DNA from: Candidatus Poribacteria bacterium
Lineage (GTDB): Bacteria; Poribacteria; WGA-4E; WGA-3G
Assembly (NCBI GenBank): GCA_958295815.1
Contig: OY282374.1
Location: forward strand, 3,318,856 to 3,382,855
Direction of reading: 5' to 3'
DNA length: 64,000 nucleotides
Shown: piece by piece, positions 28,963 through 38,254 of the stretch
How the letters are laid out: each line of letters begins with the position of its first letter
Position numbering within the stretch: the stretch's first letter is position 1
The notes under the pieces: model-generated
Told to the model about the DNA's origin: nothing
Database searches by the model: none
The model's input: the letters and a program-made list of their open reading frames with translations, nothing else
Translations under genes and position numbers: made by a program

Positions 28963-29343
28963 TTAAGACTGCTTTTTCTTGTAATAGAGATAGACACCCC
29001 ACACACCGGCAATTGATCCCAACACGTCAGCAACCCAATCCGCGACGGTAGCGAATCTGCCCGGAACAAAAGTCTGATGCCATTCATCGCTCGCACCATA
29101 GAGAATTGAGAGCAGTGCTGCTATCCACCACACCGTTTGTGCCGGAACTATTGAAGGTTTTGCTTTTACAAAGGCGCGTGTGAGTAATCCACCAAGTATA
29201 GCATATTCAATAAAATGATAAAGTTTGTCAATCGTCAGCCACTCGAATTCCGGCATTGGAAGCGGCGGTTGCTCCATAGACGAGATGACAAAAATGAGTG
29301 CCATGTACAGAAGGGGCGGTGCCCAATACTTCAAATTTCTCAT
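28963..29343 (-). CDS. VanZ family membrane protein
   Basis: Integral membrane protein of 126 residues with four hydrophobic helices (WAPPLLYMALIFVISS, HFIEYAILGGLLTRAF, VWWIAALLSILYGASDE, VADVLGSIAGVWGVYLYY). Conserved VanZ positions are D/K in IDKLYHFIEY and the motif ASDEWHQTFVPGR..DWVADVLG. ATG 29343 matches the family start; the longer frame to 29400 runs into repeat DNA. VanZ-like proteins have poorly defined roles apart from teicoplanin resistance in enterococci, so no resistance function is claimed. Confidence 0.85.
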   Translation of the reverse strand: MRNLKYWAPPLLYMALIFVISSMEQPPLPMPEFEWLTIDKLYHFIEYAILGGLLTRAFVKAKPSIVPAQTVWWIAALLSILYGASDEWHQTFVPGRFATVADWVADVLGSIAGVWGVYLYYKKKQS

Positions 29344-29374
29344 AGTGTTGGCTGTCACGGAATAGCAGTCGGTA

Positions 29375-29408
29375 GTCAGTAGAGTGTGTGGCACTTGCAA
29401 ACGTTTGC
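29375..29408. repeat. 34-nt repeated element, copy 2 (upstream of VanZ gene)
   Basis: Matches 18325-18358 at 26 of 34 positions (GTCAGTAGAG to AACGTTTGC). The following bases 29418-29456 contain a degenerate series of CTGACTGCTGATGGCTGA-like units, common in intergenic repeats. Confidence 0.45.
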
Positions 29409-29457
29409 CCTACTACCTCTCTTATCTGACTGCTGATGGCTGACCGCTGAAAGCCAT

Positions 29458-31422
29458 CTACTTTAGAGCGTTGATGATCGCGTCTACATCGTAGACACAG
29501 CCACCCCATGTACCACCACCTACAGATTGCAACGCTGCCCAGAGTCGTGTATCATCTGGCAGTGCCTCGTCCGGTGAGAGGTCTGGTCGGGGTTGTCGTT
29601 CTGATAACAGACGCTCACCGGCTTCTGCACCAAAATGCTCGCTGCCATGCCCTACCAGGTCGATACTGCCTACGAGTTGTCGGGTATCAATCTCGATCTG
29701 AATTACATCGCCATCAAGCACTTTACCAATAGGACCATCGGCGAGAGCTTCCGGTCCGACGTGTCCAATACACGCCCCCGTTGATACCCCAGAGAATCGC
29801 GCGTCCGTAATCAAAGCGATACTTTTACCGAATGAAAGATGTTTAAGGGCAGCTGTCAACTGGTAAACTTCTTCCATGCCTGTGCCTTGCGGACCCCGAC
29901 AACACAGCACTATGATGTCACCCGGTTGGAGGTCAGTCTCACCCTGACCTTTTAGGGTCTGGATCGCCTCAGATTCTCGAACAAAGACACGGGCAGGTCC
30001 CGTCATCCGATAAACGCCATCTTCATCAACGACGCTTGGGTCAATAGCGGTGCTTTTAATGACAGATCCCTCTGGGGCAAGGTTGCCGCGCGGGAATGTG
30101 ACGGTGCTTGTCAATCCTGCTGCCTGTGCCGCATTTGGGTTCAGGATTACTTCATCAGGAGCGATGTTGTCGGATTCCTCCAAGATTTCACGAACGCGCG
30201 CTCGACGATCAGAGGCTGCCCACCAATCGAGGTTACTGCCGAGAGTTTCACCTGTTGCGGTTAGTACGTCTTCGTTGAGGCATCCCAATTCGCGTAAATG
30301 GAGCATGACTTCAGGTACACCACCAGCGAGGAATACACGGACTGTCGGATGTCCAACAGGTCCATTCGGTAAGACATCGACGAGACGCGGGACACTTTGG
30401 TTGACTTCAGTCCAGTCGTCCACAGTTGGACGTTCGAGTCCGGCGGCATGTGCAATTGCAGGAATATGTAGCAAGAGGTTGGTTGAACCACCAAATGCCG
30501 CATGCACGACCATAGCGTTCCGAATTGACTCTGGTGTGACAATATCGTTCATGGTCAACCCTTTTGCAGCCAAATTCACTACAGCGCGTGCTGAACGGAG
30601 TCCCATGTCTGACCAGATATTTTGTCCAGATGGGGATAATGCTGTATGCGTCAGGCTCATTCCTAATGCCTCACCGACAACCTGTGAAGTCGCTGCGGTG
30701 CCAAGGAATTGGCAGCCACCGCCGGGTGTTGCACAGGCGCGGCATCCCATGTCAGCTGCGTCTTGCAGGCTAATCTCACCGTGTGCGAAACGAACACCGA
30801 TTGTCTGAATTTTCCCAGCATCTTCGCCTGTCGTAGGTGGCAATGTCACACCACCCGGAACGAGGACAGCCGGTAAGTCTCGCATTGAAGCGAGTGCCAT
30901 CATCATTGCGGGCAAGCCTTTATCACAGGTAGCAACACCGACCACTCCTTTCCGCGTTGGTAAAGAGCGGATAAGGCGACGAAAAATCTGTGCAGCGTCG
31001 TTGCGATAAGCGAGACTGTCCATCATACCGACGGTGCCTTGTGTGCGTCCATCACACGGGTCGGAGCAGTAGCCTGCGAACGGAATTGCCGCAAGTTCCT
31101 TAAGTTCGTGCGCGACTGCCTGCATCAGGAGTCCCACTTCCCAATGTCCGGTGTGATACCCGAGCGCGATCGGACTGCCATCGGGAGCACGGATTCCACC
31201 TTGTGTGCTAAGAATTAAGAATTCCTCGCGTCGGAGTTCCGTCGGTGCCCAACCCATGGCAGCATTATGGGTCAAACCAAATACGTCCCCACTGGGTCGA
31301 TTGAGGAGCATCTCTGCCGTGAGTGGTAGGCTGCCTTCAGGACCAGCGGCATGTGTTTCGATGTCATAGATGCCCTTATCGCCGGTTTCTAAAATATCAG
31401 TGTAGTTAATAGATTTTGCCAT
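29458..31422 (-). CDS. IlvD/Edd family dehydratase, YjhG/YagF (xylonate dehydratase) type
   Basis: Fe-S dependent dehydratase of 654 residues. The length and wording match the YjhG/YagF branch, which dehydrates D-xylonate to 2-keto-3-deoxyxylonate, rather than IlvD (about 560) or Edd (about 600). Cluster cysteines appear in [26 protein letters not shown] and [18 protein letters not shown]. The C-terminal swivel domain has [23 protein letters not shown]. The start ATG 31422 has GGAG upstream. No xylose pathway partner lies beside it. The substrate remains inferred from subfamily. Confidence 0.88.
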   Translation of the reverse strand: MAKSINYTDILETGDKGIYDIETHAAGPEGSLPLTAEMLLNRPSGDVFGLTHNAAMGWAPTELRREEFLILSTQGGIRAPDGSPIALGYHTGHWEVGLLMQAVAHELKELAAIPFAGYCSDPCDGRTQGTVGMMDSLAYRNDAAQIFRRLIRSLPTRKGVVGVATCDKGLPAMMMALASMRDLPAVLVPGGVTLPPTTGEDAGKIQTIGVRFAHGEISLQDAADMGCRACATPGGGCQFLGTAATSQVVGEALGMSLTHTALSPSGQNIWSDMGLRSARAVVNLAAKGLTMNDIVTPESIRNAMVVHAAFGGSTNLLLHIPAIAHAAGLERPTVDDWTEVNQSVPRLVDVLPNGPVGHPTVRVFLAGGVPEVMLHLRELGCLNEDVLTATGETLGSNLDWWAASDRRARVREILEESDNIAPDEVILNPNAAQAAGLTSTVTFPRGNLAPEGSVIKSTAIDPSVVDEDGVYRMTGPARVFVRESEAIQTLKGQGETDLQPGDIIVLCCRGPQGTGMEEVYQLTAALKHLSFGKSIALITDARFSGVSTGACIGHVGPEALADGPIGKVLDGDVIQIEIDTRQLVGSIDLVGHGSEHFGAEAGERLLSERQPRPDLSPDEALPDDTRLWAALQSVGGGTWGGCVYDVDAIINALK

Positions 31423-31485
31423 TATGCGGTTCTCCGTTTCGTTTCTCTTTAGTGTTCGAGTAATCCTCGTATCTGTCCATACTTT

Positions 31486-32055
31486 CTATTCAAACAGTTG
31501 TGCGACGGGACATGTGAAACCGTTGACGATATCTTCACCCGTCAGCGTATCTTCACAGGTAAGCAGCGTGAAATCTGTTTCAGAACGATAGACAGTGACC
31601 GTTTTCGCAATCGGTTCGATAACCCAAACGAGTCGTGTGCCTGCTTTTAGGTAGGCGAAAGCCTTTTCAGTAACATCATAGTGTATATCTGTTGGTGAAA
31701 CTATCTCAACAGCGAGATCTGGGGGGACAGGCGAACCCTTACGTCTGTTTTCAGGGAGTCGGTCAGTGGAAACAAACGCAACATCCGGTTTTACCACCCT
31801 ATCCCCTACTTGAAATGTGGTTCCTGCAGTATATAAACGTCCCAGTTGATGTTCAAAGACATGTAGACTCAAATGGAGAATAACATTGCTACTGATTTCA
31901 CCATGTTCCATCGAAGTGAGAGGCATCGGCACTAATTCGCCTTTAATGTATTCGTACCCCTCAAGATCATTTTCAAGAAACTCTTCCAGGGTCATAGGGT
32001 TTCCACGTGCTGCACGCTCTTGAATAGATTCAGGATTCGTTTGCGAATTAAGCAT
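31486..32055 (-). CDS. Uma2 family (DUF820) putative endonuclease
   Basis: Restriction-endonuclease-like fold, 189 residues. MTLEEFLE..LEGYEYIKGELV opens the domain. The core acidic residues sit in VKPDVAFVS and PPDLAVEIVSPTD, followed by KAFAYLKAGTRLVWVIEP and YRSETDFT. The P-D..E-x-x-S-P-S/T pattern is the Uma2 hallmark. ATG 32055 is chosen over 32067 and 32082 because GGAG lies nine bases ahead. These genes are abundant in cyanobacteria and other environmental phyla and are of unknown role; nuclease activity is only predicted. Confidence 0.85.
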   Translation of the reverse strand: MLNSQTNPESIQERAARGNPMTLEEFLENDLEGYEYIKGELVPMPLTSMEHGEISSNVILHLSLHVFEHQLGRLYTAGTTFQVGDRVVKPDVAFVSTDRLPENRRKGSPVPPDLAVEIVSPTDIHYDVTEKAFAYLKAGTRLVWVIEPIAKTVTVYRSETDFTLLTCEDTLTGEDIVNGFTCPVAQLFE

Positions 32056-32102
32056 TGGTTTCTCCATCCGCTGTAGAAGCAATCTCCTGATTGCGATACC
32101 TT

Positions 32103-34355
32103 TTATTTTTTCTCTTCTACGAGAAGTTTCACGACTTCGGTTCTGCCCGCTTTTACCTCTGCTTCGTCTACTTCAAGTTTCAACATGCCGAGTATACCCT
32201 TAGTTATCAGCCAGTCTATTTTTGCCCCTTCTATCGCTGTGCTGCCCATATTATTTCGAAGCGTGGTATCCGCACCCTTATCGAGCAAGAGTTTCACTGT
32301 TTCAGTACGACCAAGAAAAGCCGCTGCGTGCAGTGCTGTTCCGCCGTCTTTGCTTCTTGCATTGACATCCGCACCATGTTCAAGGAGGAGTGCTACAACT
32401 TTCGTGTGTCCCATCAGTGCAGCAGTAGCCAACAATGTACTACCAGATTGTGGATCCTGCATATTGGGATCTGCATCATCTGCTAACCCTTGTTTTATCG
32501 TTTCAAGGTCGCCAATAAACGCCGCTCCCCATAGGCCTTTCGAAGTATCTTGAGAATTTGGCGAGGTTTCAGCACCAAACTTGGGATTCGCACTAAGCAT
32601 CTCCCGAATTTTGGATCTTCCCGCATCAATCTGTTCCCGTTCCAACTTAATGCCGAACATATCTGTCATAAATTTTGTCATTTCCCACGGGATTGCGAAG
32701 AAGTCTGTGGGCATTGCGCCATCATCATTCCTTGTATTCACATCAGCGCCGCTTTCCAGAAGTAGTTCAGCGATTTCAGCGCGTCCCAAAAATACAGCAA
32801 GATGCAACGGAGTGTTCCCATCTCTGTTTCTGCCGTTGATATCTGCACCATGTTGGAGGAGCAGTTCAGCAGCTTCTGTCTGCCCCATCGTCACTGCCCA
32901 AGTCAATGGAGGCATTTCTAAATGCAACGCATTAACATCGGCACCTTCGGCTATATGCTGTTTGATGGCATCTATATCTCCGGTACGTACAGCACCTGCT
33001 AAGGTGTTTTCTAATGATTTTAAAAATCTTTCCATGAAATCGCCATCCTCTGGGATAGCGAACGGCGGATCCGGTCGTTTGCTCCATACAGGCATCCCGT
33101 TAGCGATTTCCACGTGTATATCACTTTTACGGTTTCGAATGAAGTCGCGAGCTGCCTCTAATTCGCTTGCAAAGGTCGGCTTATTGAACTGTCTTGACGA
33201 CCCTCTGCCTCTACTCCATTCTTCTTCGATCACGCGCTGGGCAGGTACTAAATGTGGTTCAACCATCACAGCAATTTTATCTAACGTCGCTAACAATTCT
33301 GGAGCATTCCAGTGTTTATCTAAAATCTCAGTGAGAACTTCTGCATATCGTTGTCGTCCTGACTCGAATTGATACAACTTATAGGCAATCAATCCCTGAG
33401 TCTTCACGGATATTGGAGCGCGTGGGTCGTTCATGAACTCAAGTTTACTCTGTTTGGTAAAGATAGAGTCCATCCCCCACGGAATGAAATAAAATTTATT
33501 GTCTACAGGGTTCAGGTAAACGAAAAAGTTATTTTTATTCCCGGAGTAACCATCCCAGAATCCGACTAAACTCTCAATTGCCCAGAATCTATAAAACGAA
33601 TCCAAATCCACCAGTTTACCGATGTCAGCCTCTGTTACTTTCGGGTCCGCCAGAACGTCGACCAGGGTGTTAATTTGTGCTCGACCGTGTATCTCGTCCC
33701 CACGTTTATGTTCAAAACTGTTTTCCCAATCTTTATAAAAGTCCACAACCGTTCCTTCGTAGAGGGGACCATTGCTATTCCGAAAAGCGCGTTTCAACAG
33801 CGGTTTACGAACGGTTTCTACGTGCGAATAAATGCCAAGATTTTCACCGTTTACTGTAACTTTCGCGTATGCGCATCGCGGTGCCGGGGATCCAATTGTA
33901 TTAAACAACGCATACCCCATAAATTGGCTCATTAGGCTGGTGTCTTGTTTATTGTTATTAAGCGTTAGGTTTGTCAATCCTTCGATTTCACCATCTTTGT
34001 CAATGTGGTTTAATCTAATCTTGAGAGACGGACGGGTATGGCTTAGCGAACCGATAAACCCTTTCTTGCGTAGTCCTACCTTCGGAAAAACCACGCCATC
34101 AATACTGATGCTCGCTTCAACGTAAGTATACGGACTCTCTATTGGCTTAAATTGCCGAGACGCACTGAGCGCTGTCCTAATATCCCGCGACTGATACCGG
34201 ATTGTATCCCAATCCTGTTGCGTAACCGTTATTTGCACATCTATAATCCGATCCGTTGGGAAAATGTCGTTTAATGTAAGTTCTTTTGCGTTAGCATTGT
34301 GGGAAGCGATCCCGAAACAGAGAACCGTTGCTAAGCATATTGTCCATTTTGTCAT
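32103..34355 (-). CDS. secreted CotH-domain protein fused to ankyrin repeats
   Basis: Signal peptide (MTKWTICLATVLCFGIASH, cleavage after NANA) and a CotH domain at about 30-420. Features are IDVQITVTQQDWDTI, SIDGVVFPKVGLRKKG, SLKIRLNHIDKDG, LTNLTLNNNKQDTSLM, YLNPVDNKFYFIPWGMD. CotH proteins are atypical secreted kinases that phosphorylate surface proteins. From about residue 450 follow two blocks of ankyrin repeats (consensus DGNTPLHLAVFLGRAEIAELLL) of roughly three each, split by a 70-residue spacer. A CotH kinase-like domain with a secreted ankyrin tail is an uncommon pairing. It ends 47 bases from the Uma2 start. Confidence 0.87.
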   Translation of the reverse strand: MTKWTICLATVLCFGIASHNANAKELTLNDIFPTDRIIDVQITVTQQDWDTIRYQSRDIRTALSASRQFKPIESPYTYVEASISIDGVVFPKVGLRKKGFIGSLSHTRPSLKIRLNHIDKDGEIEGLTNLTLNNNKQDTSLMSQFMGYALFNTIGSPAPRCAYAKVTVNGENLGIYSHVETVRKPLLKRAFRNSNGPLYEGTVVDFYKDWENSFEHKRGDEIHGRAQINTLVDVLADPKVTEADIGKLVDLDSFYRFWAIESLVGFWDGYSGNKNNFFVYLNPVDNKFYFIPWGMDSIFTKQSKLEFMNDPRAPISVKTQGLIAYKLYQFESGRQRYAEVLTEILDKHWNAPELLATLDKIAVMVEPHLVPAQRVIEEEWSRGRGSSRQFNKPTFASELEAARDFIRNRKSDIHVEIANGMPVWSKRPDPPFAIPEDGDFMERFLKSLENTLAGAVRTGDIDAIKQHIAEGADVNALHLEMPPLTWAVTMGQTEAAELLLQHGADINGRNRDGNTPLHLAVFLGRAEIAELLLESGADVNTRNDDGAMPTDFFAIPWEMTKFMTDMFGIKLEREQIDAGRSKIREMLSANPKFGAETSPNSQDTSKGLWGAAFIGDLETIKQGLADDADPNMQDPQSGSTLLATAALMGHTKVVALLLEHGADVNARSKDGGTALHAAAFLGRTETVKLLLDKGADTTLRNNMGSTAIEGAKIDWLITKGILGMLKLEVDEAEVKAGRTEVVKLLVEEKK

Positions 34356-34523
34356 TTTTTGCTCCCGTTATTTGCTTTTTAATTTACAATTAGTATAGCA
34401 CATTGTTGGTTTTTATGCTTGCGAATTTCTAACAGATTTGGTATCTTATATTGTAGAAGTGATCTCCCTATCGCGACTCTCGAAAGATGCCATATTTATG
34501 GTCATTTCCAGAAAGATAAAACA

Positions 34524-34896
34524 ATGTCAAAGAACTCTCGCATCCGAGATAACAGTATGTATGGCACCGTTGTCGATTTTCTGCGAGATAAAGTCCAAGA
34601 CGGTTCATCCCTTTCCATTGTTTCAGCCTATTTCACCATTTATGCCTTTAACAAACTCAGAGATGAGTTGATAGATATCAGGACTTCGTTTTCTCTTCAG
34701 ACGTTTCAGCAGACGGAGATCTGGAAGAAACTGCCGATTCCAGTGTACTGCCTGAGCAGCAGACTCTGTTATTGAGTTAGTTGATGAATCGGATTTTTGA
34801 TGCCAAACGTGTGTATCTTGAGAGAGAAGTATCCGCACTTGGGATAAATTAGATCAATAGGTCTCTGCACTTTATGGAATCAACGATCTGGAGTAA
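34524..34896 (+). pseudogene. decayed defence gene: PLD-type helicase N-terminus joined to a C-terminal remnant
   Basis: The frame from ATG 34524 (MSKNSRIRDNSMYGT, SLSIVSAYFTIYAFNKLRDEL) is the start of phospholipase D-like domains that precede superfamily 2 helicases in defence loci. It stops after 83 residues. Further on, in changing frames and across in-frame stops, LMNRIFDAKRVYLEREVSAL and VSALYGINDLE end at a TAA (34894-34896). This looks like the usual C-terminus of Eco57I-type methyltransferases or related enzymes. The simplest reading is a large internal deletion followed by point decay. Confidence 0.6.
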
Positions 34897-34901
34897 GGTG
34901 T

Positions 34902-35170
34902 ATGAAGATAAAATCGATTAAACTGGCAAATTTCAAACGTTTCAGAAATCTAACTATTGAGAGCTGCCCGAAACGGCGAAGCTCATGGTAATGGTAGGTC
35001 CCAACGGGTGCAGTAAATCTTCGGTGTTTGATGCTCTGAATTGCTGTGCTTATATTTTTGAGAATGAAGCCTATGCGTCTGATTTGATCGAATTTTATGA
35101 GGATACTTCACTCTCGAAAAATCAGGAAAATCCGAAAATAGCGAAAACCAACTTGAATTACTTAACATAA
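34902..35170 (+). pseudogene. frameshifted and truncated AAA ATPase (SMC/RecF-like)
   Basis: MKIKSIKLANFKRFRNLTI is the start of an AAA_15/21-type ATPase. One base is missing near 34961-34966, after which the second frame continues PETAKL-like and MVMVGPNGCSKSSVFDAL, a P-loop in which the invariant glycine before lysine is serine. The frame ends after about 60 further residues, whereas intact relatives have 300-600. Frameshift, damaged Walker A and truncation all mark it as dead. It belongs with the decayed helicase directly upstream. Confidence 0.7.
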
Positions 35171-35181
35171 TATAGTATAAT
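35153..35181 (+). promoter_or_regulatory. promoter of the XRE-ImmA/MazF operon
   Basis: TTGAAT (35153-35158), 17 bases, TATAAT (35176-35181). It overlaps the end of the AAA pseudogene and lies about 90 bases before the XRE-ImmA start. The regulator downstream probably acts here. Confidence 0.55.
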
Positions 35182-35268
35182 TAATTGTTATGATGAAACA
35201 TTCTTACGAGATGCAGAACCATTTACAGCTTTACCAAGTTTTCTCAAAAATGATGGGAGATCACAATC

Positions 35269-36453
35269 ATGTTAGGTGAACGCCTGAGAAGATTTAGAGT
35301 TGCTCGTGGTATGTCTCTGAAGGACTTGGAGTCCGCACTTAATGGTTTGGTTAAGAGCCAAACGTTGTCAAAATATGAATACGGAAAATTGCAACCGGCA
35401 ATGGCAACGCTTAATCAAATTGCTACTGTATTTGGTGTTAAGTCTGCCCAATTGTGGGGCGAACCGTCATGTCAGATTCAATGTATTGCATTCCGGAAGC
35501 GCGCTCGTTTGGGTAAGAGAGAGCAGGAACGGATACAAAGTTTTGTAGCAGAAGAATTTGAGAAACGTGTCCAGTTGCAGGAGCAAATTTATGAAGGAAA
35601 TACCATTGAACTTCCTGTGTTTAAATCTATTGTGCGTAATCTGGATGATGCAGAGGAAACTGCAATTTCGCTTCGTGATACCTTGAATTTGGGCATTGAT
35701 CCGATTGCAAACCTTATAGACGTGCTTGAAGATCATTACATTCACATCATTGAGATAGAGGCAGATGAAGCCTTTGACGGTATTTCTGCCTTAGCACGAG
35801 ATACCAATGATAAGACACTCGCAGCAGCGATTGCAACACGCAGTGGTGTGCCAGGAGACCGGCAGCGATTGAACATTGCTCATGAACTTGGACATCTCAT
35901 CTTGGAGTTGTGTGAGGATGTTGATCCAGAAAAAGCCGCTTTTCGGTTCGGAGCTGCTTTTCTCGCACCCGGCGAGCAACTACGTCGCGATGTTGGGGAG
36001 AAGCGGAGCAATATTCAAATGATGGAACTCCTCTATCTCAAGAGACGTTATGGTGTGAGTATTCAGGCGATGCTATTTCGATTGAGGGATTTGGGGATTA
36101 TTACTAACGCTTACTATAAGAAATGGTGCATTCAAGTCAATAAAATCGGTTGGAAGAAACGCGAACCGGTCAACATGCCATCTGAAAAACCAGAGCGGTT
36201 TCATCAGCAAGTTCTTCGAGCACTTTCAGAGGAATTAATAACCGAGATGGAAGCCAGACAATTTCTTAATCGTCCGGCGGAGTTGGCTGCTAACCAATCT
36301 CCTAACAAACGTCGTCAGTTCCTAAAACTTCCAAAGGAGACGAGAGATCGTATCCTACGCGAACAAGCAGAACAGATGGCAGATTTCTACGAACACGATA
36401 CCGAGTGGCGAGAATGGGAAGGAGATCCTCTTGTTGAGTACGAAACTCCCTAA
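35269..36453 (+). CDS. XRE regulator with ImmA/IrrE metallopeptidase domain
   Basis: The N-terminal helix-turn-helix (residues 5-60: ERLRRFRVARGMSLKDLE, TLSKYEYGKLQPAMATL) is joined to a DUF955 metallopeptidase with the zinc motif H205-E206-x-x-H209 in NIAHELGHLIL. The C-terminal 110 residues are basic and helical. Family members cleave phage-type repressors or act as antitoxins. ATG 35269 has GGGAGA nine bases ahead. The stop overlaps the start of a MazF-like toxin by 23 bases, so the two are translated together; an antitoxin or stress-sensing role is likely. Confidence 0.87.
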   Translation: MLGERLRRFRVARGMSLKDLESALNGLVKSQTLSKYEYGKLQPAMATLNQIATVFGVKSAQLWGEPSCQIQCIAFRKRARLGKREQERIQSFVAEEFEKRVQLQEQIYEGNTIELPVFKSIVRNLDDAEETAISLRDTLNLGIDPIANLIDVLEDHYIHIIEIEADEAFDGISALARDTNDKTLAAAIATRSGVPGDRQRLNIAHELGHLILELCEDVDPEKAAFRFGAAFLAPGEQLRRDVGEKRSNIQMMELLYLKRRYGVSIQAMLFRLRDLGIITNAYYKKWCIQVNKIGWKKREPVNMPSEKPERFHQQVLRALSEELITEMEARQFLNRPAELAANQSPNKRRQFLKLPKETRDRILREQAEQMADFYEHDTEWREWEGDPLVEYETP

Positions 36454-36796
36454 TCCGCGTCGGGGGGAAGTTTGGGATGTAAACTTTTCCCCAACTATTG
36501 GCGCAGAGATCGAAAAAACCCGTCCTGCCGTGGTCATGAGTATTAACAGTATAGGACGCCTACCGATTAAGTTAGTCGCCCCAATCACAGGTTGGAAAGC
36601 AAACTTTTCAGGCAAGATCTGGCTTGTTAATGTTCAACCTAATAATACTAATGGCTTGACGAAGGTGTCGGCAGTAGATGCCCTACAAATCAAAGGTGTG
36701 GATGTTCAACGCTTTCGTAAAAAGCGCGGTCGGCTCACCGCAACTCTCATGGAAGAAATTGGAGCGGCAATTGTAGCAATTATTGATTACCAGTAA
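36431..36796 (+). CDS. MazF/PemK-type endoribonuclease toxin
   Basis: SH3-like toxin of 121 residues that cleaves single-stranded mRNA. PRRGEVWDVNFSPTIGAEIEK (key residues R-G-x-V-W near 10-15 and the E-I-x-K-x-R-P-A-V-V block) and the central KLVAPITGW are the PemK signature, and the C-terminal helix is TLMEEIGAAIVAII. The start is TTG, supported by AAGGAGA seven bases ahead inside the upstream gene. The partner is an XRE-ImmA protein instead of a small MazE, which is unusual. It appears intact. Confidence 0.87.
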   Translation: MLSTKLPNPRRGEVWDVNFSPTIGAEIEKTRPAVVMSINSIGRLPIKLVAPITGWKANFSGKIWLVNVQPNNTNGLTKVSAVDALQIKGVDVQRFRKKRGRLTATLMEEIGAAIVAIIDYQ

Positions 36797-36943
36797 ATTC
36801 TGTTCGGTTGGTAGATAGCCAGAGGAATAACTCGAAAATAGCAGAGATCCAAAAATCAACCGTAAATATTGACACCTATGGTACAGTTTGGAAACTACAC
36901 CGACTTAGTGAGAAGACTCTTGATGGGATATAGCGTGTATGCT

Positions 36944-37780
36944 CTACTTTCTCTTAAGTGCGCCCCATGTAGTCGTCAGTTTGCCAGCAAGATCCACAGT
37001 CAGAATATCTTTCGCGTTCATGACCGTTACAACCTCCTTCGCTGTTAACGCCCGATCGTAGACTACCAATTCATCAAGCAAACCTTTATAAAGATTAGCA
37101 CCACCGTTCGTATCCGGTCTACCTCCGATACGAATATCATTTTCATTCCAGAGCATCACGGGACCGTGCTTCGGGACATCTTTCTCACCTTCAAGTTTCC
37201 CGTCGAGGTAGACCTGAATTTTCTCACCGTCAAAGGTGCCAACGACGTGATACCAGTTTTTCGATTTTAGACCCAAATTAGGCAGTGAAAGCGTCGTATC
37301 AACATCGGCACCGTTAAATGGTTTCATTTTCTTTTGCCCAGAATTGATATACCAATACAGTCCTTTACTGCTACCGAGTCCGAATTCAACGTTGTCGTCA
37401 CTTTTGCCCGATTTGTCGTAGAAGATATTTCCATAAACGTGTCCCGCGCCGAGAGCCTCATCTGAGATTTCAAAAGGGTATATCCAGACAGCAACGGTCA
37501 GATGCTCCACGTAAAGCACACTCGGACCACCTGGACGTGGATCAGTTATCACCGCAGGACCCTCTGAGAATTCGATCGCCGTTCCTACCTTACCTTTAAC
37601 GAATTTTGCGCTGTCGTGAAGTTCCGCTTCAAACCCTTTTGGACCTACATCCTTAACGATTTTGCCTTTCCCTTCGTTGAAGGGCATATAGAAATGTATG
37701 CCTTCTGTTACTTGTGCCGTTGCATCGAAAGTGGCAACACAAAACACAAAAACAGCGTAAATCCAGAAATATCTTTCCAT
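36944..37780 (-). CDS. secreted LamG-like protein, second copy
   Basis: Signal peptide MERYFWIYAVFVFCVATFD (cleavage after ATA) from ATG 37780, set by GAGGAG nine bases ahead. The jelly-roll domain has FYMPFNEGKGK, LTVAVWIYP, NWYHVVGTFDG, IQVYLDGKLEG and LDELVVYDRALTAKEV. There are no catalytic residues; a carbohydrate or surface-binding role is likely. The C-terminus KLTTTWGALKRK matches the tail of the LamG protein at 7492-8238 (K-L-x3-W-G-x-L-K). It is convergent with the mazF gene and alone in its transcript. Confidence 0.85.
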   Translation of the reverse strand: MERYFWIYAVFVFCVATFDATAQVTEGIHFYMPFNEGKGKIVKDVGPKGFEAELHDSAKFVKGKVGTAIEFSEGPAVITDPRPGGPSVLYVEHLTVAVWIYPFEISDEALGAGHVYGNIFYDKSGKSDDNVEFGLGSSKGLYWYINSGQKKMKPFNGADVDTTLSLPNLGLKSKNWYHVVGTFDGEKIQVYLDGKLEGEKDVPKHGPVMLWNENDIRIGGRPDTNGGANLYKGLLDELVVYDRALTAKEVVTVMNAKDILTVDLAGKLTTTWGALKRK

Positions 37781-37840
37781 TTTGTCCACTCCTCTTTTAT
37801 TCATTTGTATTATCTGATGTCGTCTATTTTAAATTCGTGA

Positions 37841-38207
37841 AATGACACGATAAATACTCCCATTTTAATAACAATGCCAATCTTAATCAAGAGGAAACTG
37901 GAGCCTCGAATAGTCCAGTGTTTGTAAGGACTTATGTGGAATTGTTTCAATTTTGCAGTTGTTAATATTTTAACCCAATAATGGGATTTAAATTGACATA
38001 TAGTTTTATGTATTGTGCCGTTTGAATTAGGTATTACAAGGGTTTACGAGATTGGATATATGTTTAATTTCCCAAAAACAAAATAGTAAATTATATTTAA
38101 CATTTTCCTTTTTTACTAAAAGTTTTACGTGGTTTCGCAAAAAGATATTTTACATTTTTTGAGGTTTTTTCTGAAACCTATCCGTGTCCCCAACGTTTTA
38201 TATTTCA
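37841..38207. other. AT-rich intergenic region
   Basis: About 370 bases without credible coding potential between two divergent genes, rich in A/T and homopolymers. A TTGACA occurs at 37993-37998 but has no well-spaced -10 box. It probably holds promoters for both the LamG and the RHH gene. Confidence 0.5.
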
Positions 38208-38240
38208 TACATGTATACATGCAGACATGTACACATGTAG
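38208..38240 (+). promoter_or_regulatory. operator-like array of ACATGT boxes
   Basis: TACATGTATACATG (38208-38221), then ACATGT at 38225 and ACATGT at 38233, all within 33 bases and ending at the ribosome binding site of the RHH gene. The boxes are palindromic and regularly spaced (about 8 bases between the last two), as expected for binding by ribbon-helix-helix dimers. Autoregulation by the product of 38255-38494 is inferred. Confidence 0.6.
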
Positions 38241-38254
38241 GAGGTATAAACGAT

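Noticed and set aside
28963..29343. Teicoplanin resistance through VanZ
   Set aside because: VanZ-like proteins are widespread and of mixed function. No other van genes are present.
32103..33372. Plus-strand ORFs opposite the CotH-ankyrin gene
   Set aside because: They are shadow frames of the long, motif-rich minus-strand gene.
34419..34523. N-terminal extension of the PLD-type frame
   Set aside because: The protein family starts at the ATG at 34524. The upstream codons are AT-rich intergenic DNA.
38129..38254. 42-residue N-terminal extension of the RHH gene
   Set aside because: It would translate the operator boxes, and the strong ribosome binding site supports ATG 38255.
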